Translations under genes and position numbers: made by a program
Part shown: one piece after another, positions 32,590-41,549 of the stretch
Layout of the letters: every line of letters starts with the position of its first letter
How positions within the stretch are numbered: position 1 is the stretch's first letter
Assembly: GCA_028287235.1 (NCBI GenBank)
Contig: JAQBQB010000019.1
Location: 1-64,000 of the forward strand
DNA: 64,000 nt
Source of the DNA: Gemmatimonadota bacterium
Lineage (GTDB): Bacteria; Gemmatimonadota; Gemmatimonadetes; Gemmatimonadales; Gemmatimonadaceae
Direction of reading: 5' to 3'
Notes under the pieces: model-generated
Told to the model about the DNA's origin: nothing
The model's input: the letters and a program-made list of their open reading frames with translations, nothing else
The model's database searches: none

Positions 32590-33851
32590 CTCCGCCGCCA
32601 CAACGCCTCGTCGCTGGACTCGACATCGGCTCCGCGAAGACCACCGCCATCATTGCCGAAGTGGTCGGCGACCTCCCGAAGCACCCGACCATCAAGGTCC
32701 TGGGTGTCGGCCAGGCGCGCACGACGGGTATGCGCCGCGGCGTCGTCTCCGACATCGAGGAGACCACCCGCTCGATCAAGAAGGCGATGCAGGACGCCGA
32801 GCGCATGGCGGGAGCCGAGGTGCAGGAAGTGTACGCCGGCATCGCGGGCGAGCACGTGCAGGCGATGACGAGCAAGGGCATCGTCGCGGTGAGCCACGAC
32901 GAGATCAACAAGTCGGACGTGGACCGCGCGAACGAAGTGGCGCGCGCGCAGTCGATTCCGCAGGACCGCGAGCTGCTGCACGCCATTCCGCAGGAGTACA
33001 CGGTCGACAAGGACACGGGCATCCGCGATCCGATCGGCATGAGCGGCACGCGTCTCGAGACGGAGATGTATCTCGTGACGATCGGCAGCTCGCCGGCCAT
33101 CAACCTGCGCAAGTCGGTGGAGCGCGCGGGCTACAAGGTGCGCGAGCTGGTGCTCGAGCCGCTCGCCAGCGCGCTCGCCGTGCTCACCGAAGACGAGAAG
33201 GAGCTCGGCGTCGCGCTGGTCGAGATGGGCGCCGGCACGACGGACCTCGCCGTCTTTCACGAAGGAAAGATTCGCCACCTCGGCACCGTGAACTTCGGCG
33301 GTAACAACGTGACGAGCGACATCGTCCACGGGCTGGGCGTGACGCAGGTGGACTCCGAGCGCCTCAAGGAGCGTTACGGCTGCGCGCACGAGGGGCTCGT
33401 CGACCCATCCGACGTCATCCAGCTGCCGAGCACCGTGGCCCAGGGCGACCGGCAGATTCCTCGCGAGCTGTTGGCGCACATCATCCACCAGCGCATGGAC
33501 GAGATCTTCGACCTCGTGCAGCGCGACATCTCCTCGGCGGGCTTCGCCGGAAAGCTGAGCGCCGGCGTGGTGCTCACGGGCGGCGCCGCGGCCATGCAAG
33601 GGGTGGCCGAGCTGGCGAGCGACGTCTTTGGAACCGGAGTGCGCGTCGGGATTCCGTCGGAAAATATTTCCGGTCTCGTGGATTCGGTCGAGGCGCCCCG
33701 GTTTGCGACGGTCGCGGGCCTGGCGCAGTACGGCGCCAACCGCATCGCGCTGGGCGGCGTGACGTCGAGCGCTCGCCGGATGAAGATCGGCGGCGGCGGA
33801 ATGGACAAGATCGTGGCGCAGGTGAAGTTCTGGCTCCAGGATTTCTTTTGA
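32586..33851 (+). CDS. ftsA: Actin-like division protein FtsA
   Basis: 421 aa. Actin-fold phosphate loops GLDIGSAKTTAIIAEV and VEMGAGTTDLAVFHEGK, the 1C-domain region with PQEYTVD, GGNNVTSDIVHGLGV and GVVLTGGAAAMQG, and a C-terminal amphipathic helix (KIVAQVKFWLQDFF) that anchors FtsZ filaments to the membrane. It overlaps ftsQ by 4 bp. Unlike the rest of the cluster, ftsA is followed by a 298-bp gap before ftsZ. Confidence 0.95.
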   Translation: MTPPPQRLVAGLDIGSAKTTAIIAEVVGDLPKHPTIKVLGVGQARTTGMRRGVVSDIEETTRSIKKAMQDAERMAGAEVQEVYAGIAGEHVQAMTSKGIVAVSHDEINKSDVDRANEVARAQSIPQDRELLHAIPQEYTVDKDTGIRDPIGMSGTRLETEMYLVTIGSSPAINLRKSVERAGYKVRELVLEPLASALAVLTEDEKELGVALVEMGAGTTDLAVFHEGKIRHLGTVNFGGNNVTSDIVHGLGVTQVDSERLKERYGCAHEGLVDPSDVIQLPSTVAQGDRQIPRELLAHIIHQRMDEIFDLVQRDISSAGFAGKLSAGVVLTGGAAAMQGVAELASDVFGTGVRVGIPSENISGLVDSVEAPRFATVAGLAQYGANRIALGGVTSSARRMKIGGGGMDKIVAQVKFWLQDFF

Positions 33852-34149
33852 CCGCACGAACGCGGATACGGCGGATACGAATGGACATGCGCGAACGAAG
33901 CGCCTGCTGCGCGGTCCGCGCGTGTCGCCGTTCGTCCGCGCCGGCTGCAGTATCAAAAACGTGATCCCAGCCCGGCGCCTGTGGAAAACTTTCGGCGTAC
34001 GACAGTGTGATTTTTTCTAAGCTCCGTCGTCTGAAAAACGGGTAGCTTGGAATACGGAAAGCGTTATATTCCCCGAGCGTTTTTCCCGCCGTCGCAGCAC
34101 TCCTTCCCGCTGTTCCGGTTCACACCACTTCGATGTCCGGACGTTCTCA
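33852..34149 (+). other. ftsA-ftsZ intergenic region
   Basis: 298 bp without a gene, the largest gap in the window. It starts with a direct repeat GCGGATACGGCGGATACGAA-like, is GC-rich to about 33960 and then becomes AT-richer. It contains a T-run (34011-34016) and an AT-rich TATATT at 34065-34070 that could be a -10 element for ftsZ. A single DnaA-box-like TGTGGAAAA sits at 33980-33988. No terminator hairpin or RNA gene is evident. Confidence 0.6.
34065..34070 (+). promoter_or_regulatory. Possible -10 element upstream of ftsZ
   Basis: TATATT in an AT-richer pocket about 80 bp before the ftsZ ATG. A matching -35 at 16-18 bp spacing is not evident (a TTGGAA at 34047 is only 12 bp away), so an activator or alternative sigma factor would be needed. 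The location in the unusual ftsA-ftsZ gap is the main argument. Confidence 0.3.
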
Positions 34150-35343
34150 ATGATCTTCGAGTTCGAAGAGAGCGCGACCCAGAACGCCCGCATGAAGGTC
34201 GTGGGCGTCGGCGGTGGCGGCGGCAATGCCGTCAACCGAATGATCGACGAGCACCTGGAAGGGGTGGAGTTCATCTCGGTGAACACCGACGCGCAGGCGT
34301 TGCTCACGTCGAAGTCGGACGTGAAGGTGCAGATCGGGAAGAAGCTCACGCGCGGCCTCGGCGCCGGCGCGCGTCCCGACATCGGCCGTCAGGCGATCGA
34401 AGAGAACCGCGACGAAGTGTCGCGCGCACTCTCGAGCGCCGACCTGGTGTTCATCACCTGCGGCATGGGCGGCGGCACCGGCACCGGTGCGGCTCCGGTG
34501 ATCGCGGAGCTGGCGCGCGAAGCCGGCGCGCTCACCGTGGGCATCGTCACCAAGCCGTTCCTCTTCGAGGGACGGAAGCGCATGCGTCAGGCGGAGCAGG
34601 GCATCGCCGACATGCGGAAGAACGTCGACACGATGATCGTGGTGCCGAACGAGCGCCTGCTCGCCGTTGTCGGCAAGGGCATTCCGTTCCAGGATGCGCT
34701 CAAGAAGGCCGACGAAGTGCTGCTGCACGCCACGCAGGGCATCTCGTCGTTGATCAGCGTCACGGGTCTCGTGAACGTCGACTTTGCCGACGTGCGCACC
34801 GTCATGCAGGCCGGCGGCTCGGCGCTCATGGGCACCGGCGTCGGCCGCGGCGAGAACCGCGCGATGGAAGCCGCGCAGCAGGCGATCGCGTCGCCGCTCC
34901 TCGACAACGTCAGCATCTCGGGCGCGAGCGGCGTGCTGGTGAACATCACCGGCGGCGCAGACCTCACGCTCGGTGAAGTGCACCAGATCAACGAGATCAT
35001 TCACGACGCCGTGGGCGACGACGCGGAGATCATCTTCGGCGCCGTTCACGAGCCGGCGATGCAGGGCGAGATTCGCGTCACCGTCATCGCGACCGGATTC
35101 GATCGCGCACTCGCGGTCGGCGGCAGCTCGCCCTCCGCATACGACGGCAAGCCGAACGGCACCGCGTTGCCGAGCAAGGGCTCGCCGGTCATTCCGTTCC
35201 CGGGCAATCGCCCGGCGCGCGTGACGGGCTCAGCTGCTCGCCCGAATGAAACGCCGAGGACCCCTCGGCAGTCCACTGAGAAAGGGTCTCAGGATCTCAG
35301 CGACATGGAGATCCCGACCTTCATTCGGAGACAGATGGATTGA
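34150..35343 (+). CDS. ftsZ: Tubulin-like division GTPase FtsZ
   Basis: 397 aa. [17 protein letters not shown], the tubulin signature GGGTGTG at residues 107-113, the T7-loop region ([12 protein letters not shown]) and a C-terminal conserved peptide ([12 protein letters not shown]) after a variable linker. FtsZ forms the Z-ring and binds FtsA through that peptide. The ATG at 34150 follows a 298-bp intergenic region that probably holds its own promoter. Its stop overlaps the TTG start of an M23 peptidase by 4 bp. Confidence 0.97.
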   Translation: MIFEFEESATQNARMKVVGVGGGGGNAVNRMIDEHLEGVEFISVNTDAQALLTSKSDVKVQIGKKLTRGLGAGARPDIGRQAIEENRDEVSRALSSADLVFITCGMGGGTGTGAAPVIAELAREAGALTVGIVTKPFLFEGRKRMRQAEQGIADMRKNVDTMIVVPNERLLAVVGKGIPFQDALKKADEVLLHATQGISSLISVTGLVNVDFADVRTVMQAGGSALMGTGVGRGENRAMEAAQQAIASPLLDNVSISGASGVLVNITGGADLTLGEVHQINEIIHDAVGDDAEIIFGAVHEPAMQGEIRVTVIATGFDRALAVGGSSPSAYDGKPNGTALPSKGSPVIPFPGNRPARVTGSAARPNETPRTPRQSTEKGSQDLSDMEIPTFIRRQMD

Positions 35344-36605
35344 AGCTGGGCGTCGTACGGATCGGATTGTATTGCCTTGTCGCGCTGGCTCTCGCCGGCG
35401 CGCTTCGCTTTACCCCTCAGCTTCCCGAGCCAGAAGCCAAAGCCGCCGACGTTCTCGTCGAGCAGGCCGGCACGCCAACGTGGAAGCTCCGCTTCGACAC
35501 GCTCGGCCGCGGTGAATCGCTTGGCTCGCTCCTACGCCGCGGCGGTCTGACCGACGTCGCAGCGACGCGCGCGCTCCAGGCGGCAACGTCGCTCGACCAG
35601 CGGCGCATTCCCGCCGGCATGCCGGTGACGATCAAGTCTGAGGCGGCGGATTCCACGCCGTCTGAAGTAACCCTTCAATTGGCAATTGACAGGTTACTCC
35701 ATCTTCGCCGCTCGGGCGACACCTGGCAGGGGACTGAAGAGCGTCTGCCGTGGACCACCGACACCATCGTCGTCGGCGGAACCATTGCGTCGAATCTCTA
35801 CGACGCGATGAACACGAGCGCCAAGGAAGACCTGCCGACCGGCGCGCGCCAACAGCTCGCCTGGTCGCTCGCCGACGTGTACGAGTACCGCGTCGACATG
35901 AGCCGCGACCTGCAGGCCGGCGACGAGTTCAAGGTCGTGGCCGAGCGCTCGGTCGCTCCGACTGGGGCGGTGCGCATCGGCAAGGTGATCGCCGCGACCT
36001 TCAAGCTCTCGGGCAGCTTCATCGACGCCGTGCGCTTCGCGAGCGAGTCGGTGAGCGGACAGTACTTCGACCAGAACGGCAAGTCGATGCGCGCCGCCTT
36101 CCTTCGCGCGCCGCTCGAGTTTCGCCGCATCTCCAGCGTATTCGGTGCACGCGAGCATCCGATCCTCGGCGGATGGCGGCAGCACAAGGGAACCGACTAC
36201 GCCGCATCGACGGGCACTCCGGTGCGCGCGATCGGCGACGGCGTCGTGGTTCGCGCCGGCTGGGGAAACGGTTACGGCAACTTGCTCGAGATTCGCCACC
36301 GCAACGGATTCGTCACGCGCTACGGGCATCTGAGCCGCTACGCATCGGGCATTCGCGTCGGCACGCACGTGGGTATCGGCCAGACGGTGGCGTTTGTCGG
36401 CAGCACCGGCTTGGCCACCGGGCCACACCTCCACTTCGAGGTGATCGTCAACGGGCAGCAGCGCGATCCGCGCGTGGCGCTCAAGCAGACCGGCGGCGAT
36501 CCCGTTCCCGACTCCGAGCGCGCCGCCTTCCAGCAGCTGCGCGATAGATTGCTTGCGTCGATCGAGCCGCCCGTGGCCGGCGTGACGAAGCTCGGGCTGC
36601 ACTAG
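35340..36605 (+). CDS. Envelope M23 metallopeptidase coupled to ftsZ
   Basis: 421 aa. An N-terminal membrane helix/signal ([17 protein letters not shown]) is followed by a LysM/OapA-like region ([15 protein letters not shown]) and a middle domain, then a C-terminal M23 (LytM) domain from about residue 265 with HKGTDYA and HLHFE zinc/catalytic motifs intact. The layout is like MepM-type peptidoglycan endopeptidases or division LytM factors. Intact zinc ligands imply an active enzyme rather than an EnvC-type activator. The start TTG 35340 overlaps the ftsZ TGA (TTGA), tying its translation to ftsZ. Confidence 0.85.
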   Translation: MKLGVVRIGLYCLVALALAGALRFTPQLPEPEAKAADVLVEQAGTPTWKLRFDTLGRGESLGSLLRRGGLTDVAATRALQAATSLDQRRIPAGMPVTIKSEAADSTPSEVTLQLAIDRLLHLRRSGDTWQGTEERLPWTTDTIVVGGTIASNLYDAMNTSAKEDLPTGARQQLAWSLADVYEYRVDMSRDLQAGDEFKVVAERSVAPTGAVRIGKVIAATFKLSGSFIDAVRFASESVSGQYFDQNGKSMRAAFLRAPLEFRRISSVFGAREHPILGGWRQHKGTDYAASTGTPVRAIGDGVVVRAGWGNGYGNLLEIRHRNGFVTRYGHLSRYASGIRVGTHVGIGQTVAFVGSTGLATGPHLHFEVIVNGQQRDPRVALKQTGGDPVPDSERAAFQQLRDRLLASIEPPVAGVTKLGLH

Positions 36606-36609
36606 CCGC

Positions 36610-36666
36610 TGTCATCCCGCGCGAGCGTGGCGAGTCGAGAGATGACAACCGCCGCTCGAGATGACA
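36610..36666 (+). repeat. Short REP-like inverted repeat
   Basis: TGTCATC at 36610-36616 is inverted as GATGACA at 36641-36647, and a second GATGACA occurs at 36660-36666, with GCGAGCG/CGAGTCGAG motifs between. It fills most of the gap between the M23 peptidase and the next gene. The TGTCATCCCG...GATGACA layout resembles dispersed intergenic repeats known from several phyla; copy number cannot be seen in one window. Confidence 0.45.
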
Positions 36667-36699
36667 CGGGTTTCCTGACGACAGATTAGCTTACGCGCC

Positions 36700-38496
36700 A
36701 TGTCGCCATGGCTGCTCGCGCTCATCGTGGGACTCGTCGTTGCGTTCATCCAATACGGATGGCGCGAATTGCGTAGTGGATGGGCCGCGTTTCCCGCGGT
36801 GCTGCTGCGCGTGGGCGCCGTGACGCTCATCGTCGCGCTGCTCCTCGACGCACCCGCGTCGCGTGCGCGCCCGGTGTCGAGTTGGGCGGCGCTCGACGGA
36901 TCGCTCAGCATGGCGCGCGGCGATAGCACGCTCTGGCGCGCCGCGCGAGATTCGGCGCGGGCGACGCATGCCGAGTCGCTCTTCGTCTTCGGCGACTCGG
37001 TGCGCCGAGGCGACACCGCGAGCGCACCGCACGACGAGGCCACGCTGCTACGGCCAATGATCGAGCGCGCGTTGGGCGCGGGCCATCCGCTCACGGTCGT
37101 CACCGACGGTGAGCTCGACGATCCCGACGCGGCGCGCACGCTCCCCGCGGGATCGCGCATCATCGTGCTGCCGCATGCCGCGCGGCGCGATCTCGCCGTT
37201 GCGTCGATCGACGTGCCGCGCGCCGTCGTGAGCGGCGACACGGTGGAGATGCGCATCGGCGTCGTGGCAGGTGGCGGCGGCGCGCGGCCCGGTACGCTCT
37301 CGCTGTCGCTCGACGGGCTGCCGGTCGCCGCGACGCCGGTCGATTCGCTGCCGCCCTTCGGCGAGCGTACGATCGTCGTGAAGGCAAAGCTCGAGGGCAC
37401 TGCGGGCCCGGTGGTGCTTCGCGCCGTCGCGAGCTCGCCGGGCGACGCCGAGCCGCGCAACGATACGCTCGCGGCGGCAATCGATCTGTCGCGCGCGGCG
37501 AGCGCCGTGTTCGTCTCGACGTCGCCCGACTTCGACGCGCGCTACTCGCTCGCCGTGCTGCGCGGCGCGCTCGGCATTCCGACGCGCGGATTTTTTCGAG
37601 TCGCTCCGGGGGAGTGGCGCGTGGAAGGCGCCCTCACGCCCATTCCGGAGGCGCAGGTTCGGCAGGCGCTCCGCGACGCGCCCGTCGCGATCATTCACGG
37701 AGACACCGCGGCGTTCGGTGCGCCCCGCACGGTCACGCTCGGGCCCCTCGCGCTGATCATCACGTCGCCGACCGACGGCGAGTGGTATCCCTCCGCCGCG
37801 CCGGCATCGCCGCTCGCGCCCGCGTTGTCCGGACTGATATGGGACAGCCTGCCTCCCGTCGGCGTGGCGACGACGGAGCCCAAGGGCGACTGGCAAGGCG
37901 TGGAAGCGCGCCGCGGGCGCGGCGACGAGCGGCGGCCCATCGTGGTGGGCAGCGACCAGCCGCGGCGCGTGGTGATCGTTGCGGCCTCGGGCTTGTGGCG
38001 CTGGCGCTTCCGCGGCGGAGTGGCGTCCGACGCGTTCACGGCGTTGTGGGGGAGTATATTTGACTGGTTGGCCGCGGAGCGGGCGGATCGTCGCGCCGCC
38101 GTGCCCGACGAGCGCCTCCTGCGCGCCGGCGATCCCGTTCGCTGGCGGCGGGGATCGGCCGCCGACTCGGTCGTCTCGGTCACGCTGAAGCCGCGCGGTG
38201 GCACGCGCGTGGATACGGTGACGCTCCGTTTCTCGAGTGCGGCAACCATCGTGGAGTCGCGCCCGCTGCCGGAGGGGATCTACGACGTGGGTACGCGCGG
38301 CGGCACCGCGCTGCTCGCCGTGAATCCGTCGCGCGAGTGGTTGCCGCGCGCTCCTCGCGTCACGACGGCCGGCATTCGCGGCGCGGTATCGGCCGACGCG
38401 GCACCGCGGTTGCGCGGTGCGGGGTGGGCGTACGCGCTCGCGATACTGATGCTCTGCGCCGAGTGGATCTTGCGGCGCCGGCGGGGAATGCGATGA
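36700..38496 (+). CDS. Membrane protein with a VWA-like domain
   Basis: 598 aa. Two N-terminal membrane helices (residues about 3-17 and 31-48) and one near the C-terminus (AYALAILMLCAEWIL). Between them, residues about 60-150 resemble a von Willebrand A fold: AALDGSLSM supplies a MIDAS-like DxSxS and VVTDGELDD a second acidic edge. The later part (residues 170-560) is Ig-like/GATase-like and unassigned. Such BatA-like or glutamine-amidotransferase-like membrane proteins are of unknown function. It ends 39 bp before ftsY. Confidence 0.6.
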   Translation: MSPWLLALIVGLVVAFIQYGWRELRSGWAAFPAVLLRVGAVTLIVALLLDAPASRARPVSSWAALDGSLSMARGDSTLWRAARDSARATHAESLFVFGDSVRRGDTASAPHDEATLLRPMIERALGAGHPLTVVTDGELDDPDAARTLPAGSRIIVLPHAARRDLAVASIDVPRAVVSGDTVEMRIGVVAGGGGARPGTLSLSLDGLPVAATPVDSLPPFGERTIVVKAKLEGTAGPVVLRAVASSPGDAEPRNDTLAAAIDLSRAASAVFVSTSPDFDARYSLAVLRGALGIPTRGFFRVAPGEWRVEGALTPIPEAQVRQALRDAPVAIIHGDTAAFGAPRTVTLGPLALIITSPTDGEWYPSAAPASPLAPALSGLIWDSLPPVGVATTEPKGDWQGVEARRGRGDERRPIVVGSDQPRRVVIVAASGLWRWRFRGGVASDAFTALWGSIFDWLAAERADRRAAVPDERLLRAGDPVRWRRGSAADSVVSVTLKPRGGTRVDTVTLRFSSAATIVESRPLPEGIYDVGTRGGTALLAVNPSREWLPRAPRVTTAGIRGAVSADAAPRLRGAGWAYALAILMLCAEWILRRRRGMR

Positions 38497-38535
38497 GGAC
38501 TGTGAAGGTGGAGATGGTGAATCAGGCTGAGGGTC

Positions 38536-39465
38536 ATGCGGTTACTGCGTAAATCCGGCGACGTTCCGAAGCGCTCGCTCTGGCAGCGCATCAAGGACGT
38601 CGCGTTGATGGACGTCGCCGTGCTGGCGAAGGGCGGCGTGTCGGCGGGGTCGCTGGAGCAGCTCGAGCAGTTGCTGCTCGAGGCGGACTTCGGCGTGCCC
38701 GTGACGCTGCGGCTCATCGAAGAAGTGGAGCGGCGCGCCAAGCGGGGATTAGTAAAGACTCAAGACGAGTTCCAGGCGGCGCTTGCCGACGGCATCGAGG
38801 CGGCGTTGCGCGGCGGCTCGAGCGACACCGGGCTCGCTACGGCCGCGTCGGGCCCCACGGTGATTCTCGTCGTCGGCGTGAACGGGGCGGGGAAGACGAC
38901 GTTCATCGGCAAGCTCGCGGCGCGCTTTCGCGACGAGCACAAGCGGGTGATGGTCGCGGCGGGCGACACGTTCCGCGCCGGCGCCATCGATCAGTTGCGC
39001 GTGTGGTCGGAGCGCACCGGCGCCGAGTTCGTCGGCGCCAGCGCGGGCACCGATCCCGCCTCGGTCGCGTTCGACGCCATCGACGCGGCGGTGACCCGCG
39101 GCGTCGACGTGCTGATCGTCGACACCGCCGGCCGGCTGCACACCAGCGAAGGCCTCATGGAGGAGCTCAAGAAGGTGGCGCGCGTCATCACGAAGCGGCT
39201 GCCGGGCGCGCCGCATGAGACATTGCTCGTCCTCGACGGCACGATCGGCCAGAACGCCGTGCAGCAGGCAAAGATTTTCGCCGCAGCCGTCCCGATCTCG
39301 GGACTGGTCGTGACGAAGCTCGACGGCACGGCGCGCGGCGGCGTCGTGGTCGCCGTGCACGAGGCGATCGACGCGCCGGTCAAGTTCCTCGGCGTGGGCG
39401 AGAGCGCGGACGACCTCGTTCCTTTCGACGCGGCGGACTTCGCGCGGGAACTGTTGGAGGGATGA
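38536..39465 (+). CDS. ftsY: Signal-recognition-particle receptor FtsY
   Basis: 309 aa NG-domain protein: helical N domain (LEQLEQLLLEADFGV), GVNGAGKTTFIGKLA P-loop, AGDTFRAGAIDQL, DTAGRLHTSEGLMEEL, TKLDGTARGG and GVGESADDLVPFD. FtsY is the SRP receptor GTPase that delivers membrane proteins to SecYEG. It lacks a long acidic A domain, as in many non-enteric species. ATG 38536; the stop overlaps recG by 4 bp. Confidence 0.95.
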   Translation: MRLLRKSGDVPKRSLWQRIKDVALMDVAVLAKGGVSAGSLEQLEQLLLEADFGVPVTLRLIEEVERRAKRGLVKTQDEFQAALADGIEAALRGGSSDTGLATAASGPTVILVVGVNGAGKTTFIGKLAARFRDEHKRVMVAAGDTFRAGAIDQLRVWSERTGAEFVGASAGTDPASVAFDAIDAAVTRGVDVLIVDTAGRLHTSEGLMEELKKVARVITKRLPGAPHETLLVLDGTIGQNAVQQAKIFAAAVPISGLVVTKLDGTARGGVVVAVHEAIDAPVKFLGVGESADDLVPFDAADFARELLEG

Positions 39466-41549
39466 CGGCGCCGGGGAAGCAGCGACTCTTCCTCGACACG
39501 CCGGTCACGTATCTCAAGGGTGTCGGGCCGGTGCGCGCCGATGCGCTGCGACGGCTCGGTATCGTCACCGCGGGCGATCTGGTCTTTCACGTGCCGCACC
39601 GGTACGAGGACGCGAGCACCGTGACGCCCATCCGCGCCCTCGAGCCGGGGATGCAGGGCACCATTGTCGGCACGGTCATCTCCAAGGGCGTCATTCCCAC
39701 GCGCAAGGGCCTGCGAATCTTCCAGGCCGTGCTTCGTGATGAAACTGGAATGATGGAAGTCTCATGGCCCGGCCAGCCCTTCCTCGACCGGACCATCGCC
39801 AAGGGCGACGTGCTGCTCGTCACCGGCAACGTGCGCTTCTTCCACGGCCGCCAGCTCCAGCCGCGCGAGTTCATCAACCTCGGCGACGAGGAAGACGGGG
39901 CGATGGCGCAGGGGCGCGTGCTGTCGGTGTACCCGGCCACGGACGGGCTGTCGTTCAAGCTGATCCGGTCCATCGTCGATGCGCACCTCGATGCGCTGCT
40001 GCCGCTCGTGAAGGAGTATCTGCCGGCCGACGTCCTGAAAAAAGCCGGCGTCCCCGGCGTCGCCGACGCGCTGCGCATGGTCCACCGCCCGTCGTCGATC
40101 GCCGAGGCGATGACGGGACGGTCGCGGCTGGCGTTCGAAGAGTTGTTTTTCGTCCAGCTGCTGCACCAGCGCGCCAAGGAGCTGGCGCGCGATCGCCGCG
40201 CCGGCATCCGGTTCGTCAGCAAGCGCACGCTCACCACGACGCTGCGCGAGGGTTTGCCCTTCCAGCTCACCGGCGCGCAGGTGCGGGCGATTCGCGAGAT
40301 CTTCGCCGACATGACGAGCGACCGCCGCATGCAGCGGCTGCTTCAGGGCGACGTCGGCAGCGGCAAGACGATCGTCGCCCTCTTCGCCGCGCTGCTGGCC
40401 ATCGAGAACGGCTACCAGGCGGCTATCATGGCGCCCACGGAGCTGCTCGCCGAGCAGCACACGCGCACCATGACGCGCATGCTCGCGCCCCTCGGCATCG
40501 AGCCCATTCTCCTCACCGGCAGCCTGCCGGCGCGCGAGCGAAAGGCCATCGCCAAACGACTCGCGACGGGCGAGCCGGTGCTCGTCGTCGGCACCCACGC
40601 GCTGGTGCAGGACGCGACGTCGTTCGCCAACCTCGGCTTCGCGGCGATCGACGAGCAGCACCGCTTCGGCGTGGAGCAGCGCAAAGCACTCGGCGCCAAG
40701 GGCGAATCGCCCGACGTGCTGCTGATGTCGGCGACACCCATCCCGCGGTCGCTCGCGCTGACGCTGTACGGTGACCTCGATCTCAGTATGCTCGACGAGC
40801 GTCCGCCCGGGCGGAAGCCGATCACCACGGCGCTCCGCCGCGAGTCGGGACGCGCGCGCGTGCTGCAGTTCGTCGACCGGCAGGTGGAGCAGGGGCGTCA
40901 GGGATACATCGTGTATCCGGTGATCGAGGAGTCGGAGAAGACTGACCTGAAGGCCGCCACGACGATGTTCGAGCTGCTCACCGCCGGCCCGTTCGCCGAG
41001 CGGCGCGTCGCGCTGCTGCATGGCCGAATTCCGGGCGACGAGCGCGACGACATCATGCGCCGCTTCCGAGACCGCGAGCTCGATCTTCTCGTCGCGACGA
41101 CGGTGATCGAAGTCGGCATCGACGTGCCGAATGCCACGGTGATGTTGATCGAGCACCCGGAGCGGTTCGGGCTGTCGCAGTTGCACCAGCTGCGCGGACG
41201 GGTGGGGCGCGGCGCCGACGAGGCGTACTGCATTTTGTTGGGCGACGTGAGCCCCGACGTCGCCGACCGTTTGCAGATCTTCACCGGCACCGAGGATGGC
41301 TTCGAGATCGCGCGTGAGGATTTGCGCATGCGAGGCATGGGCGATCTGTTCGGCGAGCGTCAGAGCGGCGTACCGACGTTCAAGATCGCCGATCCCATTC
41401 GCGACGAAGAGCTCAACGAGCGCGCGCGCGAAGCAGCCGAAGCGCTGCTGGCGCGCGACGCCGGACTCGAACGCGCCGAGCATGCCGGCCTGCGCCGCGT
41501 GCTGGGCGAGCGCTACGCGCGCTCGCTGGAGTTGTTCCGGGTAGGCTAG
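39462..41549 (+). CDS. recG: ATP-dependent DNA helicase RecG
   Basis: 695 aa. N-terminal wedge/OB domain (TPVTYLKGVGPVRADALRRL), then superfamily-2 helicase motifs: GDVGSGKTIVA, MAPTELLAEQH, DEQHRFG (motif II), MSATPIPRSLAL, TTVIEVGIDVPNA and QLRGRVGRG. RecG remodels stalled replication forks and Holliday junctions. ATG overlaps the ftsY stop. Its TAG stop is directly adjacent to the minus-strand lipoprotein stop, with no spacer. Confidence 0.96.
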   Translation: MTAPGKQRLFLDTPVTYLKGVGPVRADALRRLGIVTAGDLVFHVPHRYEDASTVTPIRALEPGMQGTIVGTVISKGVIPTRKGLRIFQAVLRDETGMMEVSWPGQPFLDRTIAKGDVLLVTGNVRFFHGRQLQPREFINLGDEEDGAMAQGRVLSVYPATDGLSFKLIRSIVDAHLDALLPLVKEYLPADVLKKAGVPGVADALRMVHRPSSIAEAMTGRSRLAFEELFFVQLLHQRAKELARDRRAGIRFVSKRTLTTTLREGLPFQLTGAQVRAIREIFADMTSDRRMQRLLQGDVGSGKTIVALFAALLAIENGYQAAIMAPTELLAEQHTRTMTRMLAPLGIEPILLTGSLPARERKAIAKRLATGEPVLVVGTHALVQDATSFANLGFAAIDEQHRFGVEQRKALGAKGESPDVLLMSATPIPRSLALTLYGDLDLSMLDERPPGRKPITTALRRESGRARVLQFVDRQVEQGRQGYIVYPVIEESEKTDLKAATTMFELLTAGPFAERRVALLHGRIPGDERDDIMRRFRDRELDLLVATTVIEVGIDVPNATVMLIEHPERFGLSQLHQLRGRVGRGADEAYCILLGDVSPDVADRLQIFTGTEDGFEIAREDLRMRGMGDLFGERQSGVPTFKIADPIRDEELNERAREAAEALLARDAGLERAEHAGLRRVLGERYARSLELFRVG

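Noticed and set aside
33980-33988. DnaA-box-like TGTGGAAAA in the ftsA-ftsZ gap as an origin element
   Set aside because: Only one copy with one mismatch to the box consensus. A single 9-mer is expected by chance.
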